Shown here: piece after piece, positions 1 through 11,860 of the stretch
Layout: each line of letters opens with the position of its first letter
Numbering within the stretch: the first letter of the stretch is position 1
NCBI GenBank assembly: GCA_021397835.1
Contig: JAJFZO010000028.1
Coordinates: forward strand, 186,001 to 250,000
Direction of reading: 5' to 3'
Length of the DNA stretch: 64,000 nt
Source of the DNA: Moringa oleifera
Lineage: Eukaryota; Streptophyta; Magnoliopsida; Brassicales; Moringaceae
Made by a program: the position numbers and the translations under genes
The notes under the pieces: generated by a model
What the model was told of the DNA's origin: nothing
Database searches by the model: none
The model's input: only the letters and a program-made list of their open reading frames with translations

Positions 1-3000
1 CTGAAGTGCACACCTGCAAAAAATCCAGAATTGTATGCTAAACAAAGTAAAAAAGAGAACAACTCTATGGAAAAAAAATGAAACGAATGATTCTAAGTGG
101 CTTCTAAGCATCAAACCAAAAGAAAACAAAAATCAACCAGCAGAGTACATATAAAATCTACTAACTGTTACAAAGCGTAGTTAGCAGTCATCAAATAGAT
201 GGCTTATCATAATCAGAGAATATAGTGCCATTCGTGGTTATCAAGTATAAGTTGTATTATGATTTGAGAATATTGACTTATGGTAATGTCAGACCATCTA
301 GGTCATGAGCACTTAATCTCACTACACATGATATGTACAGATAGTCTAGATGTGAAGCAAACTCAACCCTCATCCATTCCTGAACATAGAACGGTTCATT
401 GCATCATGAACGCTTGATCTGACAATACATGCTATATCTAGATAGAAAAGAAAAAAACAGTACTAGATTCCAGATCTGAACCCAACTCACCCTGACATCC
501 ATTCCTTTTCGTAAAACGCCAGCATGCAAGCGTCCAATAGCAATTCGTCCTTTATGTTCATCATATTCAATATTTGTTGCCTGAAGTAAGTCAACATCAG
601 TTTTATTAAGTCTATGTTAGATGATGATCATATTGACAAGGAAAAGGAAAAGATGTACCTATGAATTCAGAGCCAACATAAAACTAAGTTAGGTTACATT
701 CGCATGGGTATAATGATAAAATATAATGATAAGAAACATTTGCAGGAGGAAAAATTGGGGAAGGTCAAAATCTGATAGACTGTAAATTGAAAAGTCAGAA
801 TAATGTCAGAACAGAGATATATGGAACAATCACTGACAAGCATCTGCAGTGCACCGTCTTTGTCAATATGTGGGCCAGGTATGCATCTAATTATAGCCTC
901 AAAAAGAGGGCCAAGATCTTCTGCCAAATTTTCAGGAGACAGTCCCGCCTTTCCTTTTATACCACTGGCGTATATCACTTGGAAATCACACTGAATGCAA
1001 AATGAAAATGGTTATCAGCTTACACTTGAAAAGTGGTGTGAAATTTGTTAACCAGCAAATAAAGTTTTAATGCAACATCCAACGTATAACTACAGTGGCC
1101 ACTAATACCACAACATAAAGTACCTGTTCATCTGATGCATTTAATTCAATAAATAGTTCAAAAGTGGAATTGATAACAAAATCTGGACGAGCAGAAGGTC
1201 TATCAATCTTGTTTACAACAACAACAACTGCATGGCCAAACTCAAGAGCCTTCTTTAAAACAAATCTTGTCTGTGGCATTGGACCCTCAACAGAATCCAC
1301 CTACAAATAAAAGGAGCTGCCTTGAAATCACTGACATAAAATTATCAGCATTTGATACATGATATTCTAAGTAATTGAAAGTGCAACAGTACCACTAGAA
1401 CAACGCCTTCAACCATATTGAGGATGCGTTCCACCTCACCACCAAAGTCAGAGTGCCCAGGAGTATCTATTATATTGATTTTTGTATCCTTATAAGTTAT
1501 AGAAGTATTTTTACTTAGTATTGTAATTCCTCTTTCACGCTCCAGGTCATTTGAGTCCATTATCCTTTCCTGTACAAATTGGTTATCGCGAAAGACCTGC
1601 AAGAGAGAATTAGCAATAAAAAATCAGATGGTCATCCTGTTCTTAAATCATTAGCCTAGCAAAGGGAGACGACACCAAAAGAACCATTCATCATCTTGAC
1701 ATGAAAGTCGTGGGCAGCTACAATGACTTCAACAAAGAGTACCTGAAATAAGTTTGTAAGACATTTCCTTTAAATTTTTAGCTTCCAACAAAGGTCTCAT
1801 GTATTGCCCAAAGTTTGCCTCATTTTAGCACCTTGCTTAGTTATATCCCAACAAACTTAGCATCCGAAATATTAAAACCTATTGGCTAACAAGCATGCCG
1901 TCAGATGCCGGATTCAATGTTAGGTGCTAAGAAATATTTCACAAGGATAACCATCAGCATTACCTATCAGTCTACTACAGGTGTGTCACATTTCATCTAT
2001 TGCCGCAACCCACATCTTTGCAAATTCATATTATCGGGAAAATTGACAAGTTAGGTCAAGTGGATTTTATAAGGTCCTTCAATCATATAATGAGATAAAA
2101 AATATATATAAAAACACTAGAAGCAACAAGTGGGATAAGAACATGAGTTTATTGGTTGTTACCTTAGCTTGCTTTAGCATTGCATCAACCAGAGTAGTCT
2201 TCCCATGATCTACATGAGCTACAATTGCTATATTCCTTATATCTCTTCTTCTCATTAACTGGCTTTTCTTCTCTTTGGCAGAACAAGAATGAAATATTAG
2301 AATTGTGCCAAGATAGACTACATTAAAAGAAACAGAATAAAAAAGTACATGTGAATGACTGTGCATTTCGGCATCGACACACTAATTTAAATGCTATATG
2401 ACTCATCAAGTTGACCATATACTTTAATACTTTATCTAAATACTACTGACCCACTTCAGGACCTTTACAAGACCAGAAGTCATCTATTCTTGATTAAAGG
2501 ACTTCATCAGAATGTTTCTAGAAGGCACAACAACTTTTTAACAGAACAAGTGGTTTTCACTTCTTCCACGAAGTGCGCGGCAGAAAGCAGTTCCAAACAT
2601 TCAGTTCATAGAAAATGTCTCATTTCACAGTTCACGCATTCTTAGATATGTCCAGTAATCCAAATCGTAATATGACAAAACGACCAACTTCAAACAAGAA
2701 GGACAAAGTATGAAGCGAGGTAATCTATCGACGAAGGAAGAGCAACCAATTAATAAACAGAGACAAAACTTATGTCAATTAAGTAAAAAGTTAGTTACCT
2801 TTGGTGGTTTCAATAGCTTCAGAAACGGTGCATTTGATTGGGAAGTGAATTTGAGTTCTGGAACGGAATGTGAGAGCAGTTTTGGTTTTTGCTGGGGCTA
2901 AAGACGAAGACAAGCTGAGACCAAACAGCTGCTTGGTTAGCAGAGGAGAACTTGGAGCTCTTGCTGCTGTCTTAGGGTAAACCACGGAGAAAGAGGAAAA

Positions 3001-3027
3001 GCTGTGGAAGCAACATGCCATTTCCAT
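1..3027 (-). CDS. SVR3/TypA1-like: Chloroplast TypA/BipA-type translational GTPase, 5' part (partial, 7 exons seen)
   Basis: Plastid member of the TypA/BipA GTPase family, which binds ribosomes and supports plastid translation. Exons read on the minus strand: 3027-2799, 2272-2163, 1596-1393, 1300-1124, 990-838, 580-491 and 13-1 (cut by the window edge). All junctions are GT-AG and keep frame, giving about 325 residues. The first ~70 residues are Ser/Thr/Lys-rich with few acidics, like a transit peptide. The G domain follows: G1 AHVDHGKT (95-102), G2 RGITI (135-139), G3 DTPGH (157-161), G4 NKID (211-214), G5 around YAS (247-249). Residues 292-321 begin domain II. The start is the ATG at 3027, the first Met, just inside a CT-rich leader. 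The elongation-factor-like C-terminal half lies outside the window. Other translational GTPases (EF-G, LepA) fit less well because the spacing and the [15 protein letters not shown] blocks match TypA. Confidence 0.95.
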
Positions 3028-3260
3028 TCTCGCTCGCTCACTCCCACAATCTATAGAGAGAGAGAGAGGGGAATGAAACTGAGGATTTGGTAATAAGAGG
3101 CTGTTGTTGAGAGTGCCGCTACAACGCGAAGGGTGTTGCTTAAAGGGGCGCTTTTTAACGTACCGGGAGGCCCAAGTTCCGCCACGTCATCATGCGTGGG
3201 CCCGCATGAAGTCCTCCCCTCCACCCAAACCCGAAATTGAACCCGCCACAACTGTCATAT
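3028..3260 (-). promoter_or_regulatory. TypA promoter and 5' leader
   Basis: Upstream of the TypA ATG the minus strand has a CT-rich tract (3054-3070), a usual plant 5'-leader signature. Further up is a GC-richer patch with two TGGGCC-type site II motifs (3169-3175 and 3197-3203) and a TGACGTGGC bZIP-type site (3181-3189). Site II elements are common in promoters of plant housekeeping and organelle-translation genes. No clear TATA box is seen. Assignment is by motif reading only. Confidence 0.5.
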
Positions 3261-3289
3261 TTGGTGTTTTACTTTTTTTTTTAGCTTTC

Positions 3290-3690
3290 CATAAATTATG
3301 AAATTCTATAGATATTTAAAAAATAAATATAATTTAAAATTTTTATTTTTATTTTTTTCAATTATTTTTTATTTTAAAAATATTTTTAAATAAATTTTTT
3401 TTTATCCATTTAGATTAAAATCCAAACTCGAAACCGAACTAGACACAACTGTTTTATTTGTTGTGGTGAACATAATATTAATTTCATAACTTTGTGCGCT
3501 GATTATTATAAACAGGGGCACCTTTTAGTAGCATACAATAACTCGATCTACTTAATTATGATTAGTCTGATTGAGATGTGCTTGAAAAGGTGAGAATAGG
3601 TGATAAGTATTATGGTATTACCTATGAATCATGATAAGCCAGCAAGTCATTTTAGGAAGGAAAAAAAATACCTACAAATAGCAAAAGAAC
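3290..3690. other. AT-rich intergenic DNA
   Basis: Long A/T runs followed by unremarkable sequence between the TypA promoter and the zinc-knuckle fragment. No gene, repeat or signal could be supported. Confidence 0.5.
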
Positions 3691-3960
3691 ATGTCAAAAG
3701 AAATATTCTCGATGTGGCCAACAAGAACACAATTGATTGACATATGCCTAAACCCACAGTATAATGATGAGACAAACCATTATAAATCATCTAATATGTT
3801 TGATTAACTACGACATAAATGTTGTAACTGTGGTAAAGTTGGCCACAATATCTAAATTTGTGAAATCCATACTAGTTCAGCTTCAATGGTTGATGATGCA
3901 TAGACATTTGATATTTATTTTATTTTCAATTCATTATCGATTTGTTTTCCATTTGGAAGT
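3691..3960 (+). pseudogene. Degenerate tandem CCHC zinc-knuckle fragment (transposase tail?)
   Basis: Two zinc-knuckle-like blocks occur in tandem. The first, from 3704, reads YSRCGQQEHN, stop, LTY, so the first and last Cys positions have become Tyr. The second, from 3820, reads CCNCGKVGHNI, stop, IC, and fits C-x2-C-x4-H-x4-C with a stop inside it. Paired knuckles of the CxxCGxxGHNxxTC kind sit at the C-terminus of many Mutator-like transposases, and also in some other TE proteins. No SWIM or catalytic domain was recognised upstream, so the family is inferred. It is clearly non-functional. Confidence 0.5.
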
Positions 3961-4700
3961 TTGGTTGCTTATATGTTTGGGAATTAAGTTACTTGGTTCT
4001 AAGAAAATTGATCCATTGTGCACATAATGGATCCAACGTCGACAATGCAAGTATATTGTATAGATTTTTAATGAAATCGAGTCATGACGTCCAATTCGCA
4101 TTAATATTATGATAAATTTATTATAATATTATACTACTTCTATGCTAATATTATGATACTTTCGTGATTTATTAATTGAAACCATGTCATGATTTAATTA
4201 AATCGGTACCTAGCAATAGAAAATTTGTGCACTAATCGTACCATTTCAGTACTAAATATTTAAAATCGTACTTATATTTCGCATTTTGTGACTTATAATA
4301 AGGCACCGTGTATTGATTGGCTGAAGAACAAATACAAAGTAATCCAACAAATAAACTTTTTTTTAATGGTAATATAAAGACAGAGCCAAACGAAATCCAC
4401 TTTTATATTAAAAGAACAAATAAATTGTTATAGTTGTTATTTACAAATAAATTGTTATTTACAACTCAAAAAAATTTAAAAAAGAAAAGTCAAAAATACA
4501 AAATCAACCAATAGCATTAGGTTGGTGAAGATATATACGGCCATATGATTCCTTATTTATGGCATCTCTGCATTAGTGTATGTGAACATTTTTTTAAATA
4601 GTAAATCTTAATAATGTATAACATGTGAGGACCATAGTTATCACTTTACAGAAAAATAAATTAAAAAAACAACTATGTTTTGTTAAAAAAAGGAATTAGA
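3961..4700. other. AT-rich DNA with phrases like the adjoining element
   Basis: No coding potential recognised. At about 4200-4290 short phrases such as GTACCATTTCAGTAC occur, similar in flavour to the diffuse TACGAAAT / ATTTCGTAC phrases of the DUF1985 element next door. This may be its outer edge. Confidence 0.35.
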
Positions 4701-4779
4701 TACCACATGAAACATAAAAGGGAGAGATACACTTACGATTTGCCTATTGAGGGACCGGTTTCTTCTGATGTAATGTGCA

Positions 4780-5260
4780 TTACAATGGAAATTTTAGTGT
4801 TAACGCTTTTAGCTTATCAATGAAATACCCACTGCTTGGCAAAAAATTAGGCAGCATGAACCTGGAGAAATTCTGCTGTTGGATTTGTGCCACAATAAGA
4901 ATCTTCTGCCTAAATGAGTCGAATATGCACATGATGTGTTTCTTTAAGTTGATGAGAACAACAGACCAATGTTGTCCCCTTATGCGACATGAAACTAGAA
5001 GGTACAAATTTTGTAAATAGAATAAAAATTTTTAGTGACCTTGTTTTAGATTAAAGTAAGGCATAAGAAAGATCAAAATAATCAACTTTTGAACTTTGTG
5101 ACACGGTGGAAAGTCTTTTGAAAATGTTCCACGTACATGATCCAGAAATCTATTGTCCCACTTGTGCAATTCATAGTTTCAATACATGGGAGGCCTATCC
5201 ACATTCAGATCCTTCTCGTACTCATTATAAGCATACCAAAAGTAGGTTTATAAAATTTGC
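4780..5260 (-). pseudogene. Ulp1-like (C48) cysteine protease fragment
   Basis: At 5007-4780 the minus strand encodes a clean 75-residue stretch. It contains RGQHWSVVLINLKKH (His-Trp pair) followed by CIFDSF, matching the HW...D part of the Ulp1/SENP catalytic core. Upstream, about 5260-5100, another frame gives a protein-like stretch around YAYNEYEKDL and ELHKWDNRFL. The later Gln and DCG cysteine boxes are not recognisable, so the domain is incomplete and catalytically dead. It belongs with the DUF1985 island at 7.7-8.4 kb. Confidence 0.6.
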
Positions 5261-5479
5261 AAATTAACGGTTGTATAAAGAAATCACTCGCTAATAAAAA
5301 AGAAAACGTTTCTAAGGTGTACAAAACTTACAAATAACAATGGATCGCAAATGCAGATGTCTTACTTGTATAGGAATAGAAACTCCTTTTATCCTCTCCA
5401 CAACAGATACAAATATGCCTCAATGTGCTGCCAATAAAAAAGAAAAAACAAAATCCTTATAACAAGTCATGAAATGAGA

Positions 5480-6610
5480 ATGTAATTACAAAATTGTAAA
5501 ACTAGATATGAAACAAGAACAAATTAGATACTAAATGAGAACAAACTGACAACAAAATTATACTAAATAAAGTATGTATTTTGATAAATAATAACGAATT
5601 GTGAAATTATGCGCTGAAATCACATGAGAACAAACTAGAAACTAAGTACAAAATAATAACACTAAGTACAAAATTAGACCACACTAAGGTACGAAATGTG
5701 CAAAAAAAGAAGTGAAATTACACTAAATATGGCAAGAAATTGCAAAGCCAAATATACACCGAATCATCAATCTATTTTTCGTTGGCTTCAAGGGTATTAA
5801 ACCATTCCATGCTTATGTTGGAATCAATACTAATGTTGCAACTGGATTAACCAAGTTTATTAGTCATTTCATGGCATAAACAATTAAAAAGAAAGAAAGA
5901 AGCGTTAATAATGCAAACTTTATTTGCTAGGTCATTCTATTCATGAATATTAAGTATTTACTTTCTAAATCTAAAGATAGCTTCATCTTCATATCAACCA
6001 AATAGTCAGACTTGGTGTATTCCTTGTAAGTTATGGGATCAACATTAAGGCTGTAGAGTTGTTTAGAACGTTTACATGTCCTAGCAATTTGAGCCATAGT
6101 ATCGACCTTAGTTGGCATAAGCACCAGAGCTAACATTGTCATTTTTTTTTTTGCCACACCATTTATAAGGCTTTCTCTATGATCTACTGGTCATGCAAAG
6201 GCCACCTCATCAACCCTCGATCCCGTTAGAGGGGCCACATCATCAGCATCATCCTAACTATTTACAAGATGATGTGTTATGGATATTACATCATCACCAC
6301 CTTGTAATATAAAACAAATACAAAAAGATTGCGTGATTCTATTAAATGTAGGTACGAAATGTACAAATTAATTATGATTTGACTATAAACTATACACAAA
6401 ATAGATAAAAAAAATGGTACAATTTTCACATGAAGATACGATTTTTCATGTATGATTTCCATACCAAGAGACAGTTTCTAAAGTAGGGTACGATTTTAAC
6501 ATCAAAAAATGATTTAATCAAAATAAGGTATGATTTTTAATTTCAGGTACGATTTTTAAAATCATGATACAATTTTTAAATCAATATACGATTTCACATC
6601 AAGAGATACA
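5480..6610. repeat. Diffuse short-phrase repeats in the DUF1985 element
   Basis: Short variants of TACGATTTTNAAAATCA and ACTAAGTACAAAATTA recur, densest at 6340-6610 and 5510-5730, without fixed period. The complementary phrase (ATTTCGTACCATTT) recurs at 44.2-44.6 kb next to another DUF1985 island, so this seems to be a property of the element family. A short Lys/Met-rich ORF at 6157-5927 (minus) within the zone has no recognisable domain. Confidence 0.45.
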
Positions 6611-6804
6611 TAAAATTACAAGTTGACATCCTCATGGCTTGGTTTTCAACTCGTCAAGTCAAAATGTTAAAGTACCTATTGAATAAAGGCAATTGCCGCC
6701 ATGAGCTCTAAATAATTCGCATCGATCCTTGTATCCATGAGATTTACCTTCATCTTTAAAGCATCGAGGCATTAGAAATTGTAGGATCACTTTCAACCCT
6801 ATAC

Positions 6805-6965
6805 TTTGTCCTTCTTACATCCTCTCTCTTCCTCATCTCTTCTCTTTCTCTCATCTTTTTTCTTTCTTCTTTCTTTTCTTTCACTCGTCTTTTCTTTCTT
6901 TCTCCTCTCTATTATCTCCTTCCTCTGAGGATCCACTCTATTCTACTTTTCATTATTATTCTCTT
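6805..6965. repeat. Polypyrimidine (CTT/CT-rich) tract
   Basis: About 150 bases almost wholly C and T on the plus strand, mixed CTT, CTTT and CT units. Simple-sequence DNA within the decayed element. Confidence 0.7.
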
Positions 6966-7733
6966 GATCCCTGAAAAAATGGGATAATAATATCAGTTCG
7001 GCATTGCATTTAGTAACAAGAAAATAAATAAGCCAGTACAAAACATATGGAAATAAATAATTGTTAATTTAATAAAGCATACCTTGTATGCTTTTACCAA
7101 ATCAATAGGCAACTTTTTTGGACTAATTTAAATAGGGATCTTTATCTCTCCATCTATCTTTTCATCTCTACTCAAAGTTGCCTCATCATCTTGAGACTGT
7201 GTCGCCACTTGTGGCTGTAATGGCAGCACAGTTTCCTCAAGCCCCGCATAGTATAAGGCTTGTGTCTCGAGGTCAATTGGCTCTAATTTTTCTTTCACTA
7301 ACATCAGTAAATAGTCATAAATAAGTTACAATGTTTCAAAAACATATGATTTCATTAGTCGAAACAAATATGTCATGATTTAATAGATTAAGTGCCAATT
7401 TAAGGCATGTTAACATGATTTCAAATATTTGGGTACGAAATGACCAAACATGTCACAAAATGAGTAATAAAACCGTTCATTATTGATAAAGAGCTTCTGC
7501 AATGCCATTGTGAGTTTGTGATCGAATTTTTACCAATAAATTCGGGATAATACTAATTTTACTACCTTAATGGCATGCTATTTTGTGCCAAGTATAGTCT
7601 CGAAGGCAAACACCTTCAACAAAAAGAAAAAATAGATAAGTTAGTTATTACTTTTCATATACTAAAATAAATTATAACTTGTCCTTTTAATAGTTAAGTT
7701 GTGCTTTTCATGTACTAAAATAAATAAATGAAA

Positions 7734-8433
7734 TCAGTTACCTGTAACATCAACACAAAACCATACAAATTTATAGCTCAATTCTGCACCTTTTAATTTT
7801 CGTGTAATAATTACCTTCTTGAATTGTACGATAGAGTTGTAAAACGTTATCGTGCCCCAAAGGAAGCCATTGAATGCCTTTAGATCATCCACTAAGTGAT
7901 AATGCCAACTAAGGATATACTGTCGCTCGTCATGCCATTTAATGAAAGAGTTCAGAAAGTATATAAGGCTGATCTTTATAGCAGCATCATCATCTCCAAA
8001 ATCACTCTCAAGTAGCCTTAACTTAACTTGACTACCACTAACTTTGTTTTTTCCTTCAAAACATCTAGCGAGAATACTAGAAGGGTCCGTTGGAATTTTG
8101 TCTACGTTAAGTAGCTTCCCAAATCTCAACCCAGTTATTGAATAGAGCTCCTGCTTGCCAAAATGCACCTCTTTCTTCCCCAAACGAAATCACATCTCGT
8201 CATCACGAGATTGGTTAATTTTTTGAAGTAATAAGTTATGTGCAACCAACCCAGAAAATATAAAATTGTTGCTCAACTCTAGGAAGACCAATAGAAGTGC
8301 CACTAAACCTTTGTTTTTGGTCATTATTCAAAGCATATTTGATATTGGTGAAGACAGTGGTATCATAATACTTTAACAGCTTGGCGCTAGCCTTCCAACA
8401 CTCTTTCGAGATCAAGTAGTTCTTACATTCCAT
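7734..8433 (-). pseudogene. DUF1985 domain fragment (plant TE-associated)
   Basis: At 8183-7734 the minus strand has 149 codons with the DUF1985 hallmark FGKQELYSITGLRFGKL (about residues 8-24) and, near residue 100, DDLKAFNGFLWGTITF, which matches the family's DD-x-x-x-FN-x-x-WG block. Upstream at 8433-8236, in another frame, a 65-codon stretch (start MECKNYLISKECWKASAKLL) plausibly supplies the N-terminal part. A frame break separates them. The domain is known almost only from plant transposon-borne proteins with Ulp1 proteases. Its biochemical role is unknown. Confidence 0.7.
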
Positions 8434-8760
8434 CTACACGTTAAATGTAGCATATGAAGGTCATAAAATGAAAATAAATCGACGAAAGAAGTGACGAAAT
8501 GCAAAACAAATCAAGCATATTAAAGCATCATAATACGAAATAGTAAAAGATTATACAAAATAAAATGAAAAGATAATACAAGTATATATATATTATTATA
8601 CAAAACAGAAAATATAAATATAAAATGAAAAATTAACTCATGAATGTATCAAATAATGTGCGAAATTATGAATTAAGACATAATTTTTTAACCATCGTAT
8701 AAAAACATAAACTATGTTACGATTCTTAAGATATAATCACCATATCGCGATTAATAAAAA

Positions 8761-9519
8761 CACACCACACGAGATACCCAACTAGTAGTCACAATCAAAG
8801 AATGCAAATCAACACATCAATAATCACTTAAGTTACATCATAAACATGCATTTACGTTATGGCACATATAAAATAATTAAAAATATGAAAATAATGGAAT
8901 GTTGACACGAAAGGATTTAGTCTATGGATCAGAAAAACCATTTAAAAACTCATAAGAACAACAAAAAAATCAACATTATCCAATAAAGAGAATACAAAGG
9001 AAAATGATGCAGAGTACAAAAATAAAAATTAAAAAAAAAAAGTTTGAGTGTTTGACTTTTTATTTTCTCACCTGGACAATTATTGACATTTCACTTATTC
9101 ATTTAATGACAATTTGATCCTATGATGAGAAAGTACTAGAACCTAATTATAATTACACGTTTTGATCACTTTCAATAGTTTTAAGTACCAACTCGTTTGA
9201 CTTCCTGCTCCTATTTTCTTGATGTGATCATGCAGGATTAACTCCATGGCTACTGACAGACCTTGAGATGGAATCATAACTGGCGAAGGTTGAAGAAGAT
9301 TTAAGCGTATTTGCCATCCTGACCACCCAAAAACAAAGCTTGTGAAGGTGGGTCATTCTTATAAAATCTGAGGCATACTCTTCATCAGAAAAGCAATCAC
9401 TTGTTAGGCTTCAGAGGGATTCATGCCACATACTAAATCCTGTCTCTGAGCACTGCAACTTGCTGGAGCGCAGGGGCAGAACACGAACTCTTCTTTTTGA
9501 CTGCCTAATCACTGTGGCC
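8761..9519. other. AT-rich stretch between TE remnant and PPR pseudogene
   Basis: The first half continues the AT-rich, A-run sequence of the element. From about 9060 composition becomes more balanced, consistent with the 5' flank of the former PPR gene. No clear ORF or promoter motif could be supported. Confidence 0.4.
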
Positions 9520-11860
9520 ATGCATTCCTTGTTTCCAGCCACATCGCTTCCTCGTCCTTATAAGCCTTAACAATCGGTCCAGCCTTCGAAGACAAAACAA
9601 CCCGGTAAAAGTATCGTCAACTCCTCTTTTGGTCCCATATGCAATGCGCAAAACTCACAACCCAAAACAACCAATTTTCCGTTCCATTTCCAGTGTTTCA
9701 TATCCTGAGCGGACCTGTCTCTCTGCTGACTGGCCTCAGCTCCTGAAAATCTCTATTGATCCTGGAGATTTCGTGCTGGGTCAGGCAATTCATGCGTTCT
9801 TAGTGAAATGAGGCTCTGAAAATGATCTGTTTCAGGGCAATAACTTGTCAATGAGTATGGTAAGTTCGACAAATAGGACTATGCAAAGCGGCTGTTCGAT
9901 GAAATGATTGTTAGGAACACCGTCACTTGGACTTCCCTAATGAAAGGTTATTTGCAGAGTGGTGATTGTAAATCTTTATTTCTAGTTACAAGTGATATGA
10001 GTAGGTACCAAAAGACTCTTAACGAGCATGCTTGCTCGGTGATTTTACAGGCGTGTTCCTTGCCAGAGGATCAAATTCGAGGAGAACAAATTCATGGTTT
10101 TGTTAGAGAATGTTATTCTTGGTACTTCTTTGACTTCTATGTATTTGAGAACTGGTGACTTGGATGATGCAGAGAAAATGTTCACTGGCATAGTTAACAA
10201 AGATTTGCATTGTCTAAATTATATGATCTGGGAGTATGGGAAGGCAGGATGCGGAAAGAAAGCTATTCAAGTCTTTGCTTCTGTACTAAGTGCCAGTTTT
10301 GAGCCAAGCGATTATACATTTACCAACATAATAAGTGCCTGCAATGAAAATATATGTGTTGAGGTTGGCAGGCAATTACAAGCAGTTGCTATTAAGTTTG
10401 GTGTCCTGAATGAAATCCCAGTTGGAAATGCAGTTCTTGCAATGTATGGGAAGTATGGAATGGTAGAAGTGACTGAGAGAATGTTTTATGCAATGAATAG
10501 GACAACTTGATTTCTTGGACAGCACTTATGTCTGTCTATGTAGGGAATGGCCTTGGTGAGAAAGTCATTGATGGGTTTTTATTATTACTCAACCTTGGAA
10601 TTCTTTGCGACTCTAGTTGTTTGGTGACCACTCTTGATGCCTGCTCAGAGCATAAAAACTTGGAATTGGGACTTCAACTCCACGGATCTGCAATAAAGCT
10701 TGGCCTGACATGTGACATCATTCTTGGGACTGCTTTAGTTGATTTATATGCAAAAATGTGGCAACCTGAAGTCTGCAAGAAGAGTTTTTAATGGTCTCTC
10801 GGATAAAAGTGCAAGTTCATTCAATGCAATTCTAGTTGGATACATAGAAAAGAATGAGGATGACGAAGAAGATGCCATGGTTTTGTTTAGTAAGCTGAGA
10901 TTAGCTGGCGTCAAACCTGATTTTGTTGCCTTTTCAGGGCTAAGTAGGTTATCTGCTAAGCAAGCTTGTTTTGTTAAAGGGAAAATTATTCATGCTTTCA
11001 CGATTAAGGTAGGATTTGAAGATGATTTGACTGTCAGCAATGCTTTAAATCACCATGTATGCAAAATGTGGAAGCATTCAAGATGCCCATCAAATTCTCA
11101 ATGGTATGAATAACCATGACTCTGTTTCCTGGAATGCATGGTTTCAGCTCATGCCCTTCATGGGCAAGGGCAAAAAGCACTCTTTGTCTTTTAAAGAGAT
11201 GAAAAGATTAGGTTTTACACCTGATGGGCTTACAACAATGGCTCCTTCAAGCTTGCAATTATTCTGGATTATGGGAATGTGGCATGTGCTTGCTCAACGG
11301 GATGGAGACGAAGTATGGGATTGCACCAGTAATTGAGCACTTTGCCTGCATGATTGAACATTTGGGCAGGGCTGGACAATTGTCAGCAGCCATAGAGTTT
11401 ATTTACAAAAGCCCCTTTTGTTGATTCCTCTACTTTGGAGAACTTTGTTAGTGCAAGTTACATGGAGTTTTGAACTTCGGCATCTTAGCATCAAAACATT
11501 TGCTTGACTTGGCACCTGAAGAGGCTGGGTCATACATACTTGTCTCAAATATGTATGCTGGAGAAGGGATGCTGGATGAGGCAGCAAGGGTTAGAACAGT
11601 TTTGAGTTATGTATGCTGTAGAAGGGATGCTAGATGAGGCAGCAAGGGTTGGAACAGTTTTGAGTCACTTGAAGTTAAGTAAAGAAGCAGGTTGTAGCGG
11701 GATTGAAATCAATAGAGAGGTCCACCATTTTGTGTCAAGTGGCAGAGACCATCCAGAAAGTGGAGATATATATTCTAAGTTGGATCTTCTAAGGCATGAG
11801 ATGGACTTGGGGTATGATACTATTTCTGATCTCCCTTCATGTTTGAACCTGTGCAAGTAG
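9520..11860 (+). pseudogene. Pentatricopeptide-repeat (PLS-type, E domain) pseudogene
   Basis: An intronless PPR gene decayed in place. Reading across frames from the ATG at 9520 gives a leader, then repeated PPR helices: GQAIHAFLVK, LFDEMIVRNTVTWTSLMKGY, GTSLTSMYLRTGDLDDAEKMF, GNAVLAMYGKYGMVEVTERM, GTALVDLYAK plus CGNLKSARRVFNGL, and MYAKCGSIQDAHQILNGM. An E-type tail follows (EAGSYILVSNMYAGEGMLDE, then KEAGCSGIEINREVHHFVSS) and ends at the TAG at 11860. No DYW triad is present. Disruptions include stops near 9569 and at 9809, and frameshifts near 9860, 10100, 10505, 10755, 11045, 11140 and 11415, plus a 58-bp tandem duplication. The living gene would have been an organelle RNA-editing or processing factor. 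Sequencing error is unlikely for so many lesions. Confidence 0.85.
11551..11666 (+). repeat. 58-bp tandem duplication in the PPR pseudogene
   Basis: 11551-11608 and 11609-11666 are near-identical copies, each starting ATGTATGCTG and running to GTTTTGAGT, with a few substitutions. The period of 58 is not a multiple of three, so the duplication itself shifts the frame in the E domain. Confidence 0.9.

Larger units (their letters stand above)
4700..8760 (-). mobile_element. Degenerate Ulp1/DUF1985-type transposon remnant
   Basis: A decayed minus-strand block whose order (DUF1985 first, Ulp1-like protease last) matches the accessory protein of plant MULE/Kaonashi-like elements and some CACTA elements. 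Conserved coding islands lie at 8433-7734 and 5260-4780. Between them are AT-rich spacer, a polypyrimidine tract and a zone of short diffuse TACGA(A/T)TTT / TACGAAAT phrases. No terminal inverted repeats or target duplications were found, so the ends are approximate and the superfamily is not proven. Confidence 0.6.
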
